A DNA stretch of 64,000 nt from Lepidostoma basale (lineage: Eukaryota > Arthropoda > Insecta > Trichoptera > Lepidostomatidae), in contig JAHDVF020001252.1 of the NCBI GenBank assembly GCA_022606425.2, positions 868,001-932,000 of the forward strand, given 5' to 3'. Both the position numbers and the translations under genes were made by a program. Below the pieces are notes generated by a model. That model searched no databases, had not been told where the DNA came from, and saw only the letters and a program-made list of their open reading frames with translations. Positions 39,571-49,005 of this stretch are shown in pieces (position 1 is the first letter of the stretch; each line of letters begins with the position of its first letter).

Positions 39571-40010
39571 GATAAATTCTTAATTATTATTAGTGTATGT
39601 AAATAAATTAATTAATTTGAATGTGTTATCCGCAAACAAAGCAGGGACTTTCAACACCTGCTCTATGGTACAGTCCGCTGCCGGCACCAGAAGTGGCCAA
39701 TCTTTGCTTCCTTGTATGTTCATTGTCACTATCAGTCGAGATGTTCCGCCGTCCGCCAAGTGGAATGAGAACCGAATTGCGCATTTACAATACTAGTCAC
39801 TCATAGTGCGGCTTGGTCTGGCGAGGTGCCAACCATTTTCTTTGTACCTGTTGGACTGTAATAGTATTCGCTTCGAGCACGACGCTTTTCATCTGGATCC
39901 ACTGGCGTGGGCTCCAAGTACGATGAACTCGGAAAACGCATGATCTTAAAGAAAAATCGCTCACTTTAAGATCGCATCTTTTACATTTTGATGATATTTA
40001 GTGGTGTTTT
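39571..40010. other. No gene recognised
   Basis: GC-richer than the surroundings between 39640 and 39930. ORFs of 60-70 codons are not recognised. Contains inverted cttaaag/ctttaag copies near 39948 and 39965. Confidence 0.35.
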
Positions 40011-40013
40011 TCT

Positions 40014-40535
40014 TACTAACTAACTATCACGTCGTCTTCCCGAAAGGGTAGGCGGAAATAATGGAACGCCACACTGTTCTTCCCTGAAGTACTTCTATTG
40101 TTTCCACTACATTGATACGTCCGACAGATTTCATCTAAAAACTAATATTTTTCATATTTCGTACCAAAATCCAACTTGTTTATTTGTTTTTTTTTTAAAC
40201 TATTTTTCTAATCGATCGCGAATATGCATCGTTCATATTTAGATTTAAACTAACTATTTAACCATCACGCCGTCTCCCCGAAGGGGTAAAGAAAGAAAGA
40301 ATGGACTGCCACACTTTTCGTTCCTGACATATTTCTCTCGCTTCCTCAACATTCATACATCGTGACATGCGCGCACGTCGATTTCTTCGATTATTTGATT
40401 GATTTGATCGGCCCACGTTTTCCTCTGTCTTCCTTTCTTTCTAATTCCATTTCCATCGTTTAAATGTACTTTCTTTATTATTGTTTCTTTATTAATTTCT
40501 TCCATGTGCCCAAACCATCATAATGATCCTTATGA
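40014..40535 (-). mobile_element. Two RTE-A ends around an L2 scrap
   Basis: 40014-40127 (taactaactatcacgtcgtcttcccg...) and 40249-40535 (taactatttaaccatcacgccgtctccccgaagg...cataatgatcctta) are RTE-A 3' ends on the minus strand. Between them 40128-40248 (tccgacagatttcatctaaaaactaatatttttcatatttcgtacc...) is the end of an L2 lineage 1b on the plus strand, cut before its ATT tail. Confidence 0.7.
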
Positions 40536-40697
40536 CATTAATTAATTATTATTTAAAAAAGAACTTTCTTCAATAAAAGCATTAGATTATCTTAAAATGT
40601 GTACGCTGTTCATGCTTTTCAACCGGAGTAAAACCTTCAAGGGAAACAATTAATTATATTTTATATATTTGAAGCGCCAAATCTTAAATGTCAAAAT

Positions 40698-41812
40698 TAA
40701 CTAACTAACCATCACGCCGTCTCTCCGGAGGTGTAGGCAGAAAGAATGGAATGCCACACTGTTCTGTCCTGACATACTTCTGTACTTCCTCTACATTCAT
40801 ACATCTTGTCATGCACGCACGTCGGTTTCTGCGACTCCTAACGTGACCAACATTTAATATTTGATTGATTTGATCGTGCCACATTTTCCTCGGTCTTCCT
40901 CTATTTCTAGCTCCGTTCACGTCGTTTAAATATACCTTCTTCACCATTCTGTCTTCACTCATTCTTTCCATGTGTCCAAACCATCTTAACGACCCTTTCA
41001 TTATTTTGTTCATAACACTTTCATTCGCACCGCATTTACTTCTTATGCTTGCATTTGACACTATCATATATAGATTTACCACACATTCGTCTTAGAGATC
41101 TCATTTCTACTGTATTTATTCTACTTTCATCCTTCTTTTGCCAGTTCCATGCTTCGCTTCTTACATAAGGGTCGGCACAAGAACACCATTGTGCACTACC
41201 ATCTTAGCTTTTTTGGATAGGCTTTTGTTTGCGATGACAACTTTAAGTGCACCATTTATTATGTTGCCTGCCCCAACCCTTCTTTCAATATCCTTCTCTA
41301 CCCTCTCATCCTTTGTAAATATACTTTCTAAATAAACAAATTCATCCACTTGTTCCAGATTTTCACCGTTTACACTAATGTTGCAGACTGTCATGATTCC
41401 TTCTTTTTCGAAAATCATTACCTTAGACTTATTCACATTCATCATCAAATCGTATCGCTTGCATACCTCATACATACTAGACATCGGGGCTTGCAGTTCG
41501 TGCTCGTTGTCTGCAAGTAGCACAGCGTCGTCCGCATACAACAAACAGCTTACTGAAACACCTTCCATTTTCGCACCTGCTTCCAACCCTTTCAGCTCTT
41601 TCATACACTTGTCCATATATAGATTAAACAACCATGGAGACATTACACACCCCTGTTTGACACCTTTATTGATATCAAACCAGGCTGTAAGATCCCCATT
41701 TACTCTGACACTAGCAGTGCTTTCTGTGTACAGCGATGTAATTGCCGTGATCAGTTTTGTGTTTATTCCATATTCCGACAATATTTCCCACAGTTTACCT
41801 CTATCTACGCGT
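40698..41812 (-). pseudogene. RTE-A copy with YADD reverse-transcriptase box
   Basis: Longest RTE-A copy. The minus strand is open 41161-41781: LWEILSEYGINTKLITAITS, STASVRVNGDLTAWFDINKG, VKQGCVMSPWLFNLYMDKCM, VSCLLYADDAVLLADNEHEL (catalytic YADD), DLMMNVNKSKVMIFEKEG, DEFVYLESIFTKDERVEKDI. After frameshifts near 41060-41160 the ORF 40705-41082 continues: GSLRWFGHMERMSEDRMVKK, GARNRGRPRKMWHDQINQIL, RACMTRCMNVEEVQK, and a frameshift breaks the last codons. It is 5'-truncated inside the VDLQKAYDRV box; endonuclease absent. Ends with (GTTA)n at 40698. Confidence 0.85.
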
Positions 41813-41972
41813 ATATAAAGATATAAATATCATTTTAGATGGAAATAAATAAAGAATTACCCTTATTTTTGTTGGCATAAATATTTGTCACCTTCTGATA
41901 AAGGGTTAAATCAAAAATCAATAATCCGAAATGAATTTGAGGAAAAATTAATTAATTCTTCAGTTATTATAC

Positions 41973-42012
41973 TGCCCTGATGAAGCTTGGGTCCAAGCGA
42001 AACTAGTTGGCA
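41973..42012 (+). ncRNA. Hammerhead ribozyme candidate, intact core
   Basis: TGCC (helix I, 41973-41976), CTGATGA (41977-41983), AGCTTGGGTCCAAGC with a GCTTGG/CCAAGC helix II, GAAA (41999-42002), C-TA-G closing helix III with A-U, then T and GGCA (helix I partner, 42009-42012). Every conserved core base of the type I hammerhead is present; the base before the cleavage site is U. The short two-pair helix III resembles motifs in Penelope-like elements, which are thought to act as dimers. A decayed homologue lies at 17886-17932. Confidence 0.7.
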
Positions 42013-42376
42013 TCAATATAATAACCCTACCGTGGTTAAATACAAAGTTGTTTTATTTATATAATTATGAAAAATTAATTAATGTTATTTAAAATTTCAT
42101 GGTGGAAGTTCATTGTAAATAATGTAAAAATAGCAAAAATATTAAAATAATATTTATTTATAATAGTTAAATTTTCTCTTATGGCTTGTTTCGTCCAATT
42201 TCCGCAGCTTGCTCTATTTCTGGTCCTGAATATGTCAGCGAAATGCCGAAACCGAACGAACATATTTTAGTGTATTTAAGGAAAATAATCAAAAACTTAA
42301 AGGCGGTCAACCTAATAATGTAACTATAATTTATATTTTATTTAAATACGTTTACAGTACGTTTTGACATTTCACC

Positions 42377-42556
42377 ATGAATAGACTGACATCAGAACAG
42401 CGCTTGCAAATTGTGCAAATTTATTTTGAAAATCATGGTTCGGTTCACCAAACTTATCGTGCACTATGTCCATTTTACGGTCGACATAATCGTTCAATCG
42501 AGCAAGTTATTCGGAAGACCATGGATCGTTTTCGCACCACGTACACTCTCCTGTAA
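42377..42556 (+). CDS. Mariner-like transposase N-terminal HTH ORF (59 aa)
   Basis: MNRLTSEQRLQIVQIYFENH, GSVHQTYRALCPFYGRHNRS, then IEQVIRKTMDRFRTTYTLL and TAA. This is the helix-turn-helix opening (S-E-x-R-x-x-I-V-x-x-Y-x-E-x-x-S ... R-x-x-x-x-P-x-Y-G) found at the start of insect mariner-like transposase ORFs. It ends after the first domain; downstream sequence shows no continuation in any frame. The ATG is preceded by a plain AT-rich leader. Most likely a transposon remnant; the open frame may be chance survival. Confidence 0.7.
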   Translation: MNRLTSEQRLQIVQIYFENHGSVHQTYRALCPFYGRHNRSIEQVIRKTMDRFRTTYTLL

Positions 42557-42776
42557 ATTTTGAGATATTTCTTGTATAAGTGAATTGTTTTGGTCAATTT
42601 GATTGTTGCCGCACTTTATGATAGTTATTTGTGACACAAAATACGTTTTCACTCTTCTGATGTTAAAATATACAAGTTTTTTCGTTTATAAAAATAATTT
42701 TGACAGGTGTAAAAATAAAATTTTCATTTGTTCCAATGACAATTTGAATAAATTCTTCTATCAAATTTTCAAGTTT

Positions 42777-43163
42777 TTGCTGGTGTTGGATTGTTTTAAG
42801 TGCCTAATTAAAATTAAAACAGTGGAATAAAACATTTAATAAACACAAATGTCCGGATCGTCCAGCTGACGACAAGTGCACCATCTAAAAGAACATTATG
42901 TGTTAAATTATTTTTATGTGTTATTTTATTTTATATCATTGTATTTTGTATAATTTGTTTTGGGTTTATTATGTAGACGTTGAATGATTGAAGTGTGCGC
43001 GGGAGATGCCTATTGGTGGCGATGAGGTTCGCAACCCATCACACCGCGTCTCTCGCGTTGGCGAAAAGAGAAGGATGGAGTGCAGCATCGATTAAAGCAT
43101 TGCAGTCCATTCTTTCTGTCTACCCTTTCGGGGAAACGGCGTGATGGTTAGTTAGTTAGTTTA
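42777..43163 (+). mobile_element. RTE-derived non-autonomous element, long copy
   Basis: 5' part: ttgctggtgttgg, ataaacacaaatgtccggatcgtcc, gtgcaccatctaaaagaacattatgtgtt, gtgtgcgcgggagatgcctattggtggcgatgaggttcgc, gcgttggcgaaaagagaaggatggagtgcagc. From about 43093 it is RTE 3' end: gcattgcagtccattctttctg...ggggaaacggcgtgatggttagttag. The 5' part matches 49607-50077 and, at its right end, the 5' end of the full-length RTE-B (ggcgaacagaggagagtggagtgcc). No coding capacity. A short possible duplication agttttt flanks it. Confidence 0.8.
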
Positions 43164-43165
43164 GT

Positions 43166-43525
43166 TTTTTAAATAAGTCAATGGATTTGTATTTTTTCAT
43201 CTGGCATTCTCTATTAAATTATTATCTCATGTTTATCAATGAATTTATAGCGATCAATTTTTTACGCGAACTTTTAATCGTTCAAGGATCTAGTGTATCA
43301 AAAGCTCGGGCCGCCTGTCTGCACGTGATTGGGTATGAAAGTTGAACATATTTTATCATCTAGTCTGGCAATGTGCAGCCAAGCTCTGTGTATCTACTCG
43401 TCGCATATTTGTGCTAATGACACAGCGATAGATATCATAAATTTATGTGTATACTAAACTAAAGCATTTTCGTCTGCAGACCTCACTACACCCTGGTCCC
43501 GAATGATGAAATATATGCATCAAAA
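43166..43525. other. No gene recognised
   Basis: AT-rich spacer with no recognised repeat; some GC near 43285-43330. Confidence 0.35.
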
Positions 43526-43636
43526 CTAACTAACTCACTAACCATCACGTCGTCTCTCCAAAGGTGTAGGCAGACATAATGGACCACCACACTGTTCTTT
43601 CCTGGTATACTTCTTTCGATTCCTCGTCATTCATTA
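43526..43636 (-). mobile_element. RTE 3' end fragment
   Basis: On + strand taactaactcactaaccatcacgtcgtctctccaaaggtgtaggcagacataatggaccacc...ctttcgattcctcgtcattcat. About 110 bases of the end, GTTA type. Confidence 0.7.
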
Positions 43637-44585
43637 TTGTTATTGTTATTATGATGACTTATATGGTGTTCTTCTACCGACCCTTATGTATGGAAGCGAA
43701 GCATGGAACTGGCAAAAGAAGGATAAAAGTAGAATAAATGCAGTAGAAATGTGTGGATACTCTGTGTATGATAGAGTGTCGAATGAAAATATAAGAAGTG
43801 AATGCGGTGCGAATGATGGTGTCATAAACAAAATAATGAAAGGATCATTAAGATGGTTTGGACATATGGAAAGAATGAATGAAGAAAGAATGGTTAAAAA
43901 GATATATGTTAATGATGTAAATGGAACCAGAAATAGAGGAAGACCGAGGAAAACGTGGCACGATCAAATAAATCAAATATTGAATGTTGGCCATGTGAGG
44001 AGTCAGAGAAATCGACGCGCGTGCATGACACGATGTATGAATGTTGAGGAAGCGAGAGAAATATGTCAGGAAAGAAAAGAGTGGCAGTCCATTCTTTCTG
44101 CCTACCCCTTCGGGGAGACGGCGTGATGGTTAGTTAGTTAGTTAGTTAGTTATATTTTAAGTGCGCCGTTTTGTAAAATCAATTACTCCAAGAGCGCACT
44201 AGGAAAAGAACAGTGCAGTCTTTAGAAGTTTCCAAATTTAACGTCACTATCCTTATACTTAATACTAACATGGAGGCTATTCCACGCCAACGGACCCGCA
44301 ACGCTGAAAGCGCGATCATAGAAACTTGCTTCTTTGGCTCTGACTGGAATTGTTACGTTGTTTGCATTTGTTTCTACTAATCGGAGTGAACGTTGTCTTT
44401 CCGTTGGCATGGGTGTCACGCAGAGGTCCGAAATATACATTGGCGCTCTCTGATGTAGAGCCTTAAACACTGTCAAACACAATTTGTATTTTACTCGCTC
44501 TCGGATCTTAAACCAGTGAAGTTCCTTCAGGAGCGGCGTGATATGACAATATTTTTGTTGCGTGATATCGGGCAGCAGCATTGAA
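43636..44585 (-). mobile_element. L2-type LINE lineage 2, split by RTE-A
   Basis: Minus strand ORF 44222-44581: QQKYCHITPLLKELHWFKIR, ERVKYKLCLTVFKALHQRAP, MYISDLCVTPMPTERQRSLR, DRAFSVAGPLAWNSLHVSIK, SDVKFGNF. Then agtgcgctcttggagtaattg...gcgcacttaaaatata at 44152. The (AAT)n tail continues beyond the nested RTE-A, at 43636-43662 (gttattgttattatgatgacttata). Confidence 0.8.
43663..44150 (+). pseudogene. RTE-A, young 5'-truncated copy in an L2 tail
   Basis: ORF 43686-44126 is open to the natural stop: MYGSEAWNWQKKDKSRINAV, a 27-base deletion removing RSLRR, RVSNENIRSECGANDGVINK, MKGSLRWFGHMERMNEERMV, NRGRPRKTWHDQINQILNVG, RACMTRCMNVEEAREICQER, QSILSAYPFGETA. The stop is followed by tggttagttagttagttagttag. 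A long clean tail and few changes mark it as one of the youngest insertions. No catalytic domain, hence a pseudogene. Confidence 0.85.
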
Positions 44586-44624
44586 TACGCCTTGTATTCT
44601 GCTTAATTGATTATTTGGCAAATA

Positions 44625-44743
44625 CTGAATTGAACTGAAAGTCGACCATGTTCGAAGTAGCAACAATCGACGAGCGTGCATGTCGCGATTGGCCGTGCAT
44701 TCTCGCCTACCCTTCTGGAGAAATGGCGTGATGGTTAGTTAGT
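44625..44743 (+). mobile_element. RTE-C 3' end with internal deletion
   Basis: actgaaagtcgaccatgttcgaagtagcaacaatcgacgagcgtgcatgtcgcgat then jumps to tggccgtgcattctcgcctacccttctggagaaatggcgtgatggttagttag. The L2 copy begins directly in its tail. Confidence 0.7.
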
Positions 44744-45794
44744 GAATCCTTTGGCCTCCTCTCACATTGCTATGCTGATGATCAGCAACTTTATTTTTTC
44801 TGCAATCCTGATGACACCAAGCATCTTACGTCAATAACTGTCAACTGCATTGATGCCATATCCAGATGGATGGCATCAAACAAACTTAAGCTAAATCCAT
44901 CCAAAACGGAATTTCTCTGGACTTCTTCCGCAAAGCGTCAACATCTTATCGATCATTCCTCAATTTCAACAGCTGACAATGATATCGTTCCCAAAAACTC
45001 CATAAAGCTTCTTGGTGTTTATCTTGACGCAAATCTGTCTCTAAAATCCCAAATTAATAACACGGTCAGCGCTAGTTTCTTCCACCTAAGACGATTAAAA
45101 TCCGTCAAAAGGAGTATTCCCCACGACACTTTCAAAACTCTTGTAAATTCCTTCGTTGTGTCACGACTTGATTATTGTAATGGAATTTATGCAAACATTC
45201 CAAAACCACAAATAAACAAACTTCAATCTGCGTTCAATGCAGCAGCAAGGCTCATTAAAGGCATTCCAAAAAAGTCTCATATAACACAACATCTCAAAGA
45301 ACTTCACTGGCTTAAAAGTCCAGAAAGAATCCAGTATAAACTCTGCTGGACAGTCTTCAAAGCGCTACATGGAATGGCACCAAGTTATATATCTGAACTC
45401 TGTATAACGGACAGCCTAAATTCAAGGAAATCCACACTTCGCTCGGCGAACTCCTCAGCAATAGGAAGATTAGTTGAGCCGAAGCGTTGCCCCAGTACAA
45501 ATTTCGGGGATCGAGCGTTCGCGGTAGCCGGTCCATCAGCTTGGAACAATCTCCCTTCACACCTTAGATGCATAAATGATCCGACAGATTTCAGATCTAA
45601 ATTGAAAACCCATCTTTTTCATATTTCATACCCAAGTTAAACATTTATACTTTGTTCTACTATACTTTTAAACCGATCGCTTTTTAAGCGGTCACATTTA
45701 GATTTTTAGATTTAAAACACGTCTAAATGCGCCCTTGAGGTGATTAAATCACAAAAACGGCGCTTTAAAAGTTAGCATATTATTATTATTATTT
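44744..45794 (+). mobile_element. L2-type LINE lineage 1b, C-terminal 299 codons intact
   Basis: Open from about 44744 to 45640: GLLSHCYADDQQLYFFCNPD (catalytic YADD), SRWMASNKLKLNPSKTEFLW, SIKLLGVYLDANLSLKSQIN, KTLVNSFVVSRLDYCNGIYA, FNAAARLIKGIPKKSHITQH, LHWLKSPERIQYKLCWTVFK, GDRAFAVAGPSAWNNLPSHL, RSKLKTHLFHISYPS. No stop or frameshift. Only palm subdomain C and downstream are present, so not active. The 3' UTR has cgcccttgaggtgattaaatcac and gcgctttaaaagttagcat with (ATT)n. Confidence 0.9.
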
Positions 45795-45799
45795 TTAGT

Positions 45800-46215
45800 G
45801 AAATTCTTACTTGACTTTTGACAATATCAAATGACTTTGTGTTAGGCCTGTAGCCGATGTTTTTTCACATTTCAGTCCCCTGAACACGTGTAGTGTTTCG
45901 TCTTTTGCACATGTTTCGCCTTTCCCACGCTCGCCCCACCAGATGTGGCCCGCTATGGTTTCATCATGTGTCCCCAGTCCTGGTCTGGCCTCCCTGCACT
46001 CGCATTCATTCATGGACCGCTATTAGAAGCCGTTGATTGAGCAAACGGGAAGACGCGCATTATCTCCGAATGATTAGTCCCGCACTCACAGAAGGAATAT
46101 TCTCTATGAATGACACAACAAGTGGCCATTAAGTATTCATTGCATTCTAACATATAATCAACTAAAATAGAAAGCCTATTTTGATGAAACTAATTCAGAG
46201 ATGAAAATTTTGATT
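45800..46215. other. No gene recognised
   Basis: Single-copy-looking. The stretch 45890-46010 is GC-richer (cgctcgccccaccagatgtggcccgc). Includes cacatgtttcgcc near 45910, like one P1 arm, but with no inverted partner. Confidence 0.35.
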
Positions 46216-46216
46216 T

Positions 46217-46713
46217 TTAAATAACTAACTAACCATCACGCCGTCTCCCAGAGGGGTAGGCAGTAAGAATGGACTGCCACACTTTTCTTTCCTAACATAT
46301 TTCTCTCGATTCCTTAACATTCATACATCGTGTTATGCACGCGTGTCGATTTCTCTGACTCCTCAAATGGCCGACATTCAATATTTGATTTATTTGATCG
46401 TGCCACGTTTTCCTCGATTTTTCTCTATTTCTGGTTCCATTTACATCGTTAACATATAATTTTTTTACCATTCTTTCTTCATTCATTCTTTCCATATGTC
46501 CAAACCATCTTAATGATCCTTTCATTATTTTGTTCATAATACCATCATTTGCACCGCATTCACTTCTTATATTTTCATTCGACACTCTATCATACACAGA
46601 GTATCCACACATTCGTCTAAGAGATCTCATTTCTACTACATTTATTCTACTTTCATCCTTCTTTTGCCAGTTCCATGCTTCGCTTCCATACATAAGGGTC
46701 AGTAAAAGAACAC
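46217..46713 (-). pseudogene. RTE-A, 5'-truncated
   Basis: ORF 46292-46693: MYGSEAWNWQKKDESRINVV, RSLRRMCGYSVYDRVSNENI, GANDGIMNKIMKGSLRWFGH, MERMNEERMVKKLYVNDVNG, NREKSRKTWHDQINQILNVG (the usual GRPRKT is changed), ACITRCMNVKESREIC, then a stop replacing the next codon. Ends with taactaactaacc complement tail. Begins directly next to a SINE1 piece. Confidence 0.85.
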
Positions 46714-46775
46714 CGAAGGTCCCGGGTTCGATTCCCAGGCGGTGGCAGTGTAATTGTCACACTGTCATTGATTTT
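46714..46775 (+). mobile_element. SINE1 fragment
   Basis: gaaggtcccgggttcgattcccaggcggtggcagtgtaattgtcacactgtc. B box GGTTCGATTCC at 46724-46734. The head with the A box is missing, replaced by the RTE-A 5' end. Confidence 0.7.
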
Positions 46776-46947
46776 TATATACATAATATTATATACGTGC
46801 ATAGACAGAATGGTGAAGAAATTGTATCTCGGGACATTAAACAGACTAGACGATTGTTAGCCGCTATGTTTATTTGTGCACTAAAAAGTCAATTGTGCAT
46901 GAGAAAATAGCTACATGTTATTATGTGTAGAAAGGTCTATTGCATAG

Positions 46948-47020
46948 GTTCCAAACTTTTCTGGATCAACGTCCCTATCCCAAGAAAAAAAAATTGTGAC
47001 GCCTGCCTCCTCTCTCATGA
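46948..47020. mobile_element. hAT-like MITE end fragment
   Basis: cataggttccaaacttttctggatcaacgtccctatccc...gacgcctgcctcc. GGTTCC-AAACTTTT is the usual hAT terminal sequence. It lines up with the inverted right end of 47679-47973 (aggttcaatcttttctaggccaccgcccc). Confidence 0.55.
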
Positions 47021-47129
47021 TAGTTATACCTTATATTATAATTGTGGTTTACGACCTTTGTGGCAGAGTGGCAAGAGTTATGTCTGTCACGCCGAAGGTC
47101 CCGCGTTCAATTCCCGGCGATGGCAGTGA

Positions 47130-47610
47130 TAATAATAATAATAATAATATGCTATTTTCTAAAGCGCCGTTTTTGTGATGTAATCACCTCAAGAGCGCGT
47201 TAAGACGTGTTTTAAATCTAAAAATCTAAATGTGACCGCTTATAAAGCGATCGGTTAAAAAGTATAGTAGAACAAAGTATAAGTGTTTAAATTGGGTATG
47301 AAATATGAAAAAGATGGGTTTTCAATTTAGATCTGAAATCTGTCGGATCATTTATGCATCTGAGGTGTGAAGGGAGATTGTTCCAAGCTGATGGACCGGC
47401 TACCGCGAACGCTCGATCCCCGAAATTTGTACTGGGGCAACGCTTCGGCTCAACTAATCTTCCTATTGCTGAGGAGTTCGCCGAGCGAAGTGTGGATTTC
47501 CTTGAATTTAGGCTGTCCGTTATACAGAGTTCAGATATATAACTTGGTGCCATTCCATGTAGCGCTTTGAAGACTGTCCAGCAGAGTTTATACTGGATTC
47601 TTTCTGGTCA
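47130..47610 (-). mobile_element. L2-type LINE lineage 1b, inside SINE1
   Basis: Minus-strand open frame 47287-47553: APSYISELCITDSLNSRKST, AIGRLVEPKRCPSTNFGDRA, NNLPSHLRCINDPTDFRSKL, THLFHISYPI. The (ATT)n tail is at 47131-47151. Only a few differences from 45330-45790. 5' truncated at PERIQYKLCW. Confidence 0.85.
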
Positions 47611-47678
47611 GGATATTGTCACACTGTCTTTGGTCAGGTGTGACAGTAAAATGGCGATAGATTAACTACCTATCACCT

Positions 47679-47973
47679 AGGTTCTCAAAGTGGACGATAA
47701 CGCTCCCTTGTAGGCGTTTGAGACTTTCAGGGGGGCAGTAGAAGACCCAGAAAAAATAGAGAGCGTGGGCAGATAAAAAAATATTGTCTATAAAGAAAAA
47801 AAAACACGCTGATCACGTAGGTACTAATAAAGCAAACTAAACTTAAACATTGGTTTATTTTGTTATTGTATGTACTGTAATCATTTTTCCATATTTGGAA
47901 TAACTTTTATGGGAGGGGGGCGTTGAACGTTTATTTTTCTTGTAAAGGGGGCGGTGGCCTAGAAAAGATTGAA
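47679..47973. mobile_element. hAT-like MITE, 295 bp, inside SINE1
   Basis: Flanked by CCTATCAC at 47671-47678 and 47974-47981, an 8-bp duplication as made by hAT transposases. The left end ctaggttctcaaagtgg and the right end ggcctagaaaagattgaa are related to each other in inverse order and to the usual hAT terminus. Subterminal G-rich sequences on both sides (ttcaggggggcag, gggaggggggcg). No ORF. Confidence 0.75.
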
Positions 47974-48265
47974 CCTATCACATGTCATAAGAATAAATAG
48001 CGATAAAGTTGTACACAGTAATTTGGTTCAAATAACCTTCTGTATACAAATGTGGATGGCAAAGGGAAACTACCACATTAAAAATAACCAAATGGCATCC
48101 CAAGTATCTGCAAAAATGTTAACAAACGTTGAAAGGATTGAAACTAAAGAATAATAAAATTAAAATATTGTCATACATTTTCTTAATCTATTTAAGATGA
48201 ACTTAATCTTTAACACTGTGGTATCCTGTTATAACGATTTTTTAAAATTTTATTCTGATTTTTCC

Positions 48266-48386
48266 ATTTTTGATTTTTTTTCTCAAAATATTTCGAAGGT
48301 TTTACATTGTTCTCCCGACGATGGTGTTAAAAAACCTTCAAAACATGTCGAGAAAAAAGGAACTTAAAAGTGGAAGAAACAGTATT
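48266..48386. repeat. P2 palindrome
   Basis: Left gatttttccatttttgattttttttctcaaaatatttcgaaggttttac, right tctcccgacgatggtgttaaaaaaccttcaaaacatgtcgagaaaaaaggaacttaaaagtgg. The spacer is almost gone, so arms meet closely. A P1-like scrap (gaatgccctggcaaggcgaaac) follows at 48413-48434. Confidence 0.6.
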
Positions 48387-48593
48387 TTAATTGAGAAATT
48401 AAATGAGTCTGAGAATGCCCTGGCAAGGCGAAACGAATTTGTCACTATTGTTTATATATTTTTTTAAATATGATAAATAAATTAATATAATATTAAATCG
48501 AAAAATAATCAAGGTATATAATCTTAAACATTAATTATTAATTAAAACCGCTACCATCAATAGTATTTCAATTCATAAAAAATAGTACAACTT

Positions 48594-49005
48594 GTAAACT
48601 AACTAACCATCACGCCATCATTCCGAAGGGGTAGGCAGAAAGAATGGACCGCCACACTGTTCTTTCCTGACAAATTCTCTCGCTTTCTCAACATTCATAC
48701 ACCGTGTCATGCACGCACGTTGATTTCTCCGACTCCTCACGTGGCCGACATGATTTGATTTATTTGATCGTGTCACGTTTTCCTCGGCCTTCCTCTATTT
48801 CTAGCTCGGTTCTAGTCGTTTCCTTTTTTACCATTATTTCTTCATTCATTATTTCCATCTGCCCAAAAAATCGAAATGATACTTTCATGATTTTGTTCAC
48901 AACACTTTCATTCGCATTGCATTCATTTCTTAATTCGACACTCTATCATACACGGATTTTCACGCATTCGTTTTAGAGATCTTATTTCAAATGCTTTTAT
49001 TCTAC
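48594..49005 (-). mobile_element. RTE-A, 5'-truncated, decayed
   Basis: On + strand taactaaccatcacgccatcattccgaaggggtaggcagaaagaatggaccgcc, ctcctcacgtggccgacatgatttgatttatttgatcg, cctcggccttcctctatttctagctcgg, ctatcatacacggattttcacgcattcg. Deletions and frameshifts throughout. Confidence 0.75.

Larger units (their letters stand above)
47043..48055 (+). mobile_element. SINE1 interrupted by an L2 and a hAT-like MITE
   Basis: Three SINE1 blocks in register: head 47043-47129 (acctttgtggcagagtggcaagagttatg, A box TGGCAGAGTGG; B box GTTCAATTCCC), middle 47611-47678 (attgtcacactgtctttggtcaggtgtgacagtaaaatggcgatag), end 47974-48055 (cctatcacatgtcataagaataaatagcg...acagtaatttggttc). With the inserts removed it matches 9218-9400 and 11178-11395. 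Confidence 0.85.

Noticed and set aside
41378..41818. 146-codon plus-strand ORF
   Set aside because: Antisense shadow of the RTE-A reverse transcriptase at 40698-41812.
42165..42275. Imperfect inverted repeat with cttgtttcgtcc and gccgaaaccgaac
   Set aside because: Arms pair poorly and there is no consistent core; could be a decayed P3 but not supportable.
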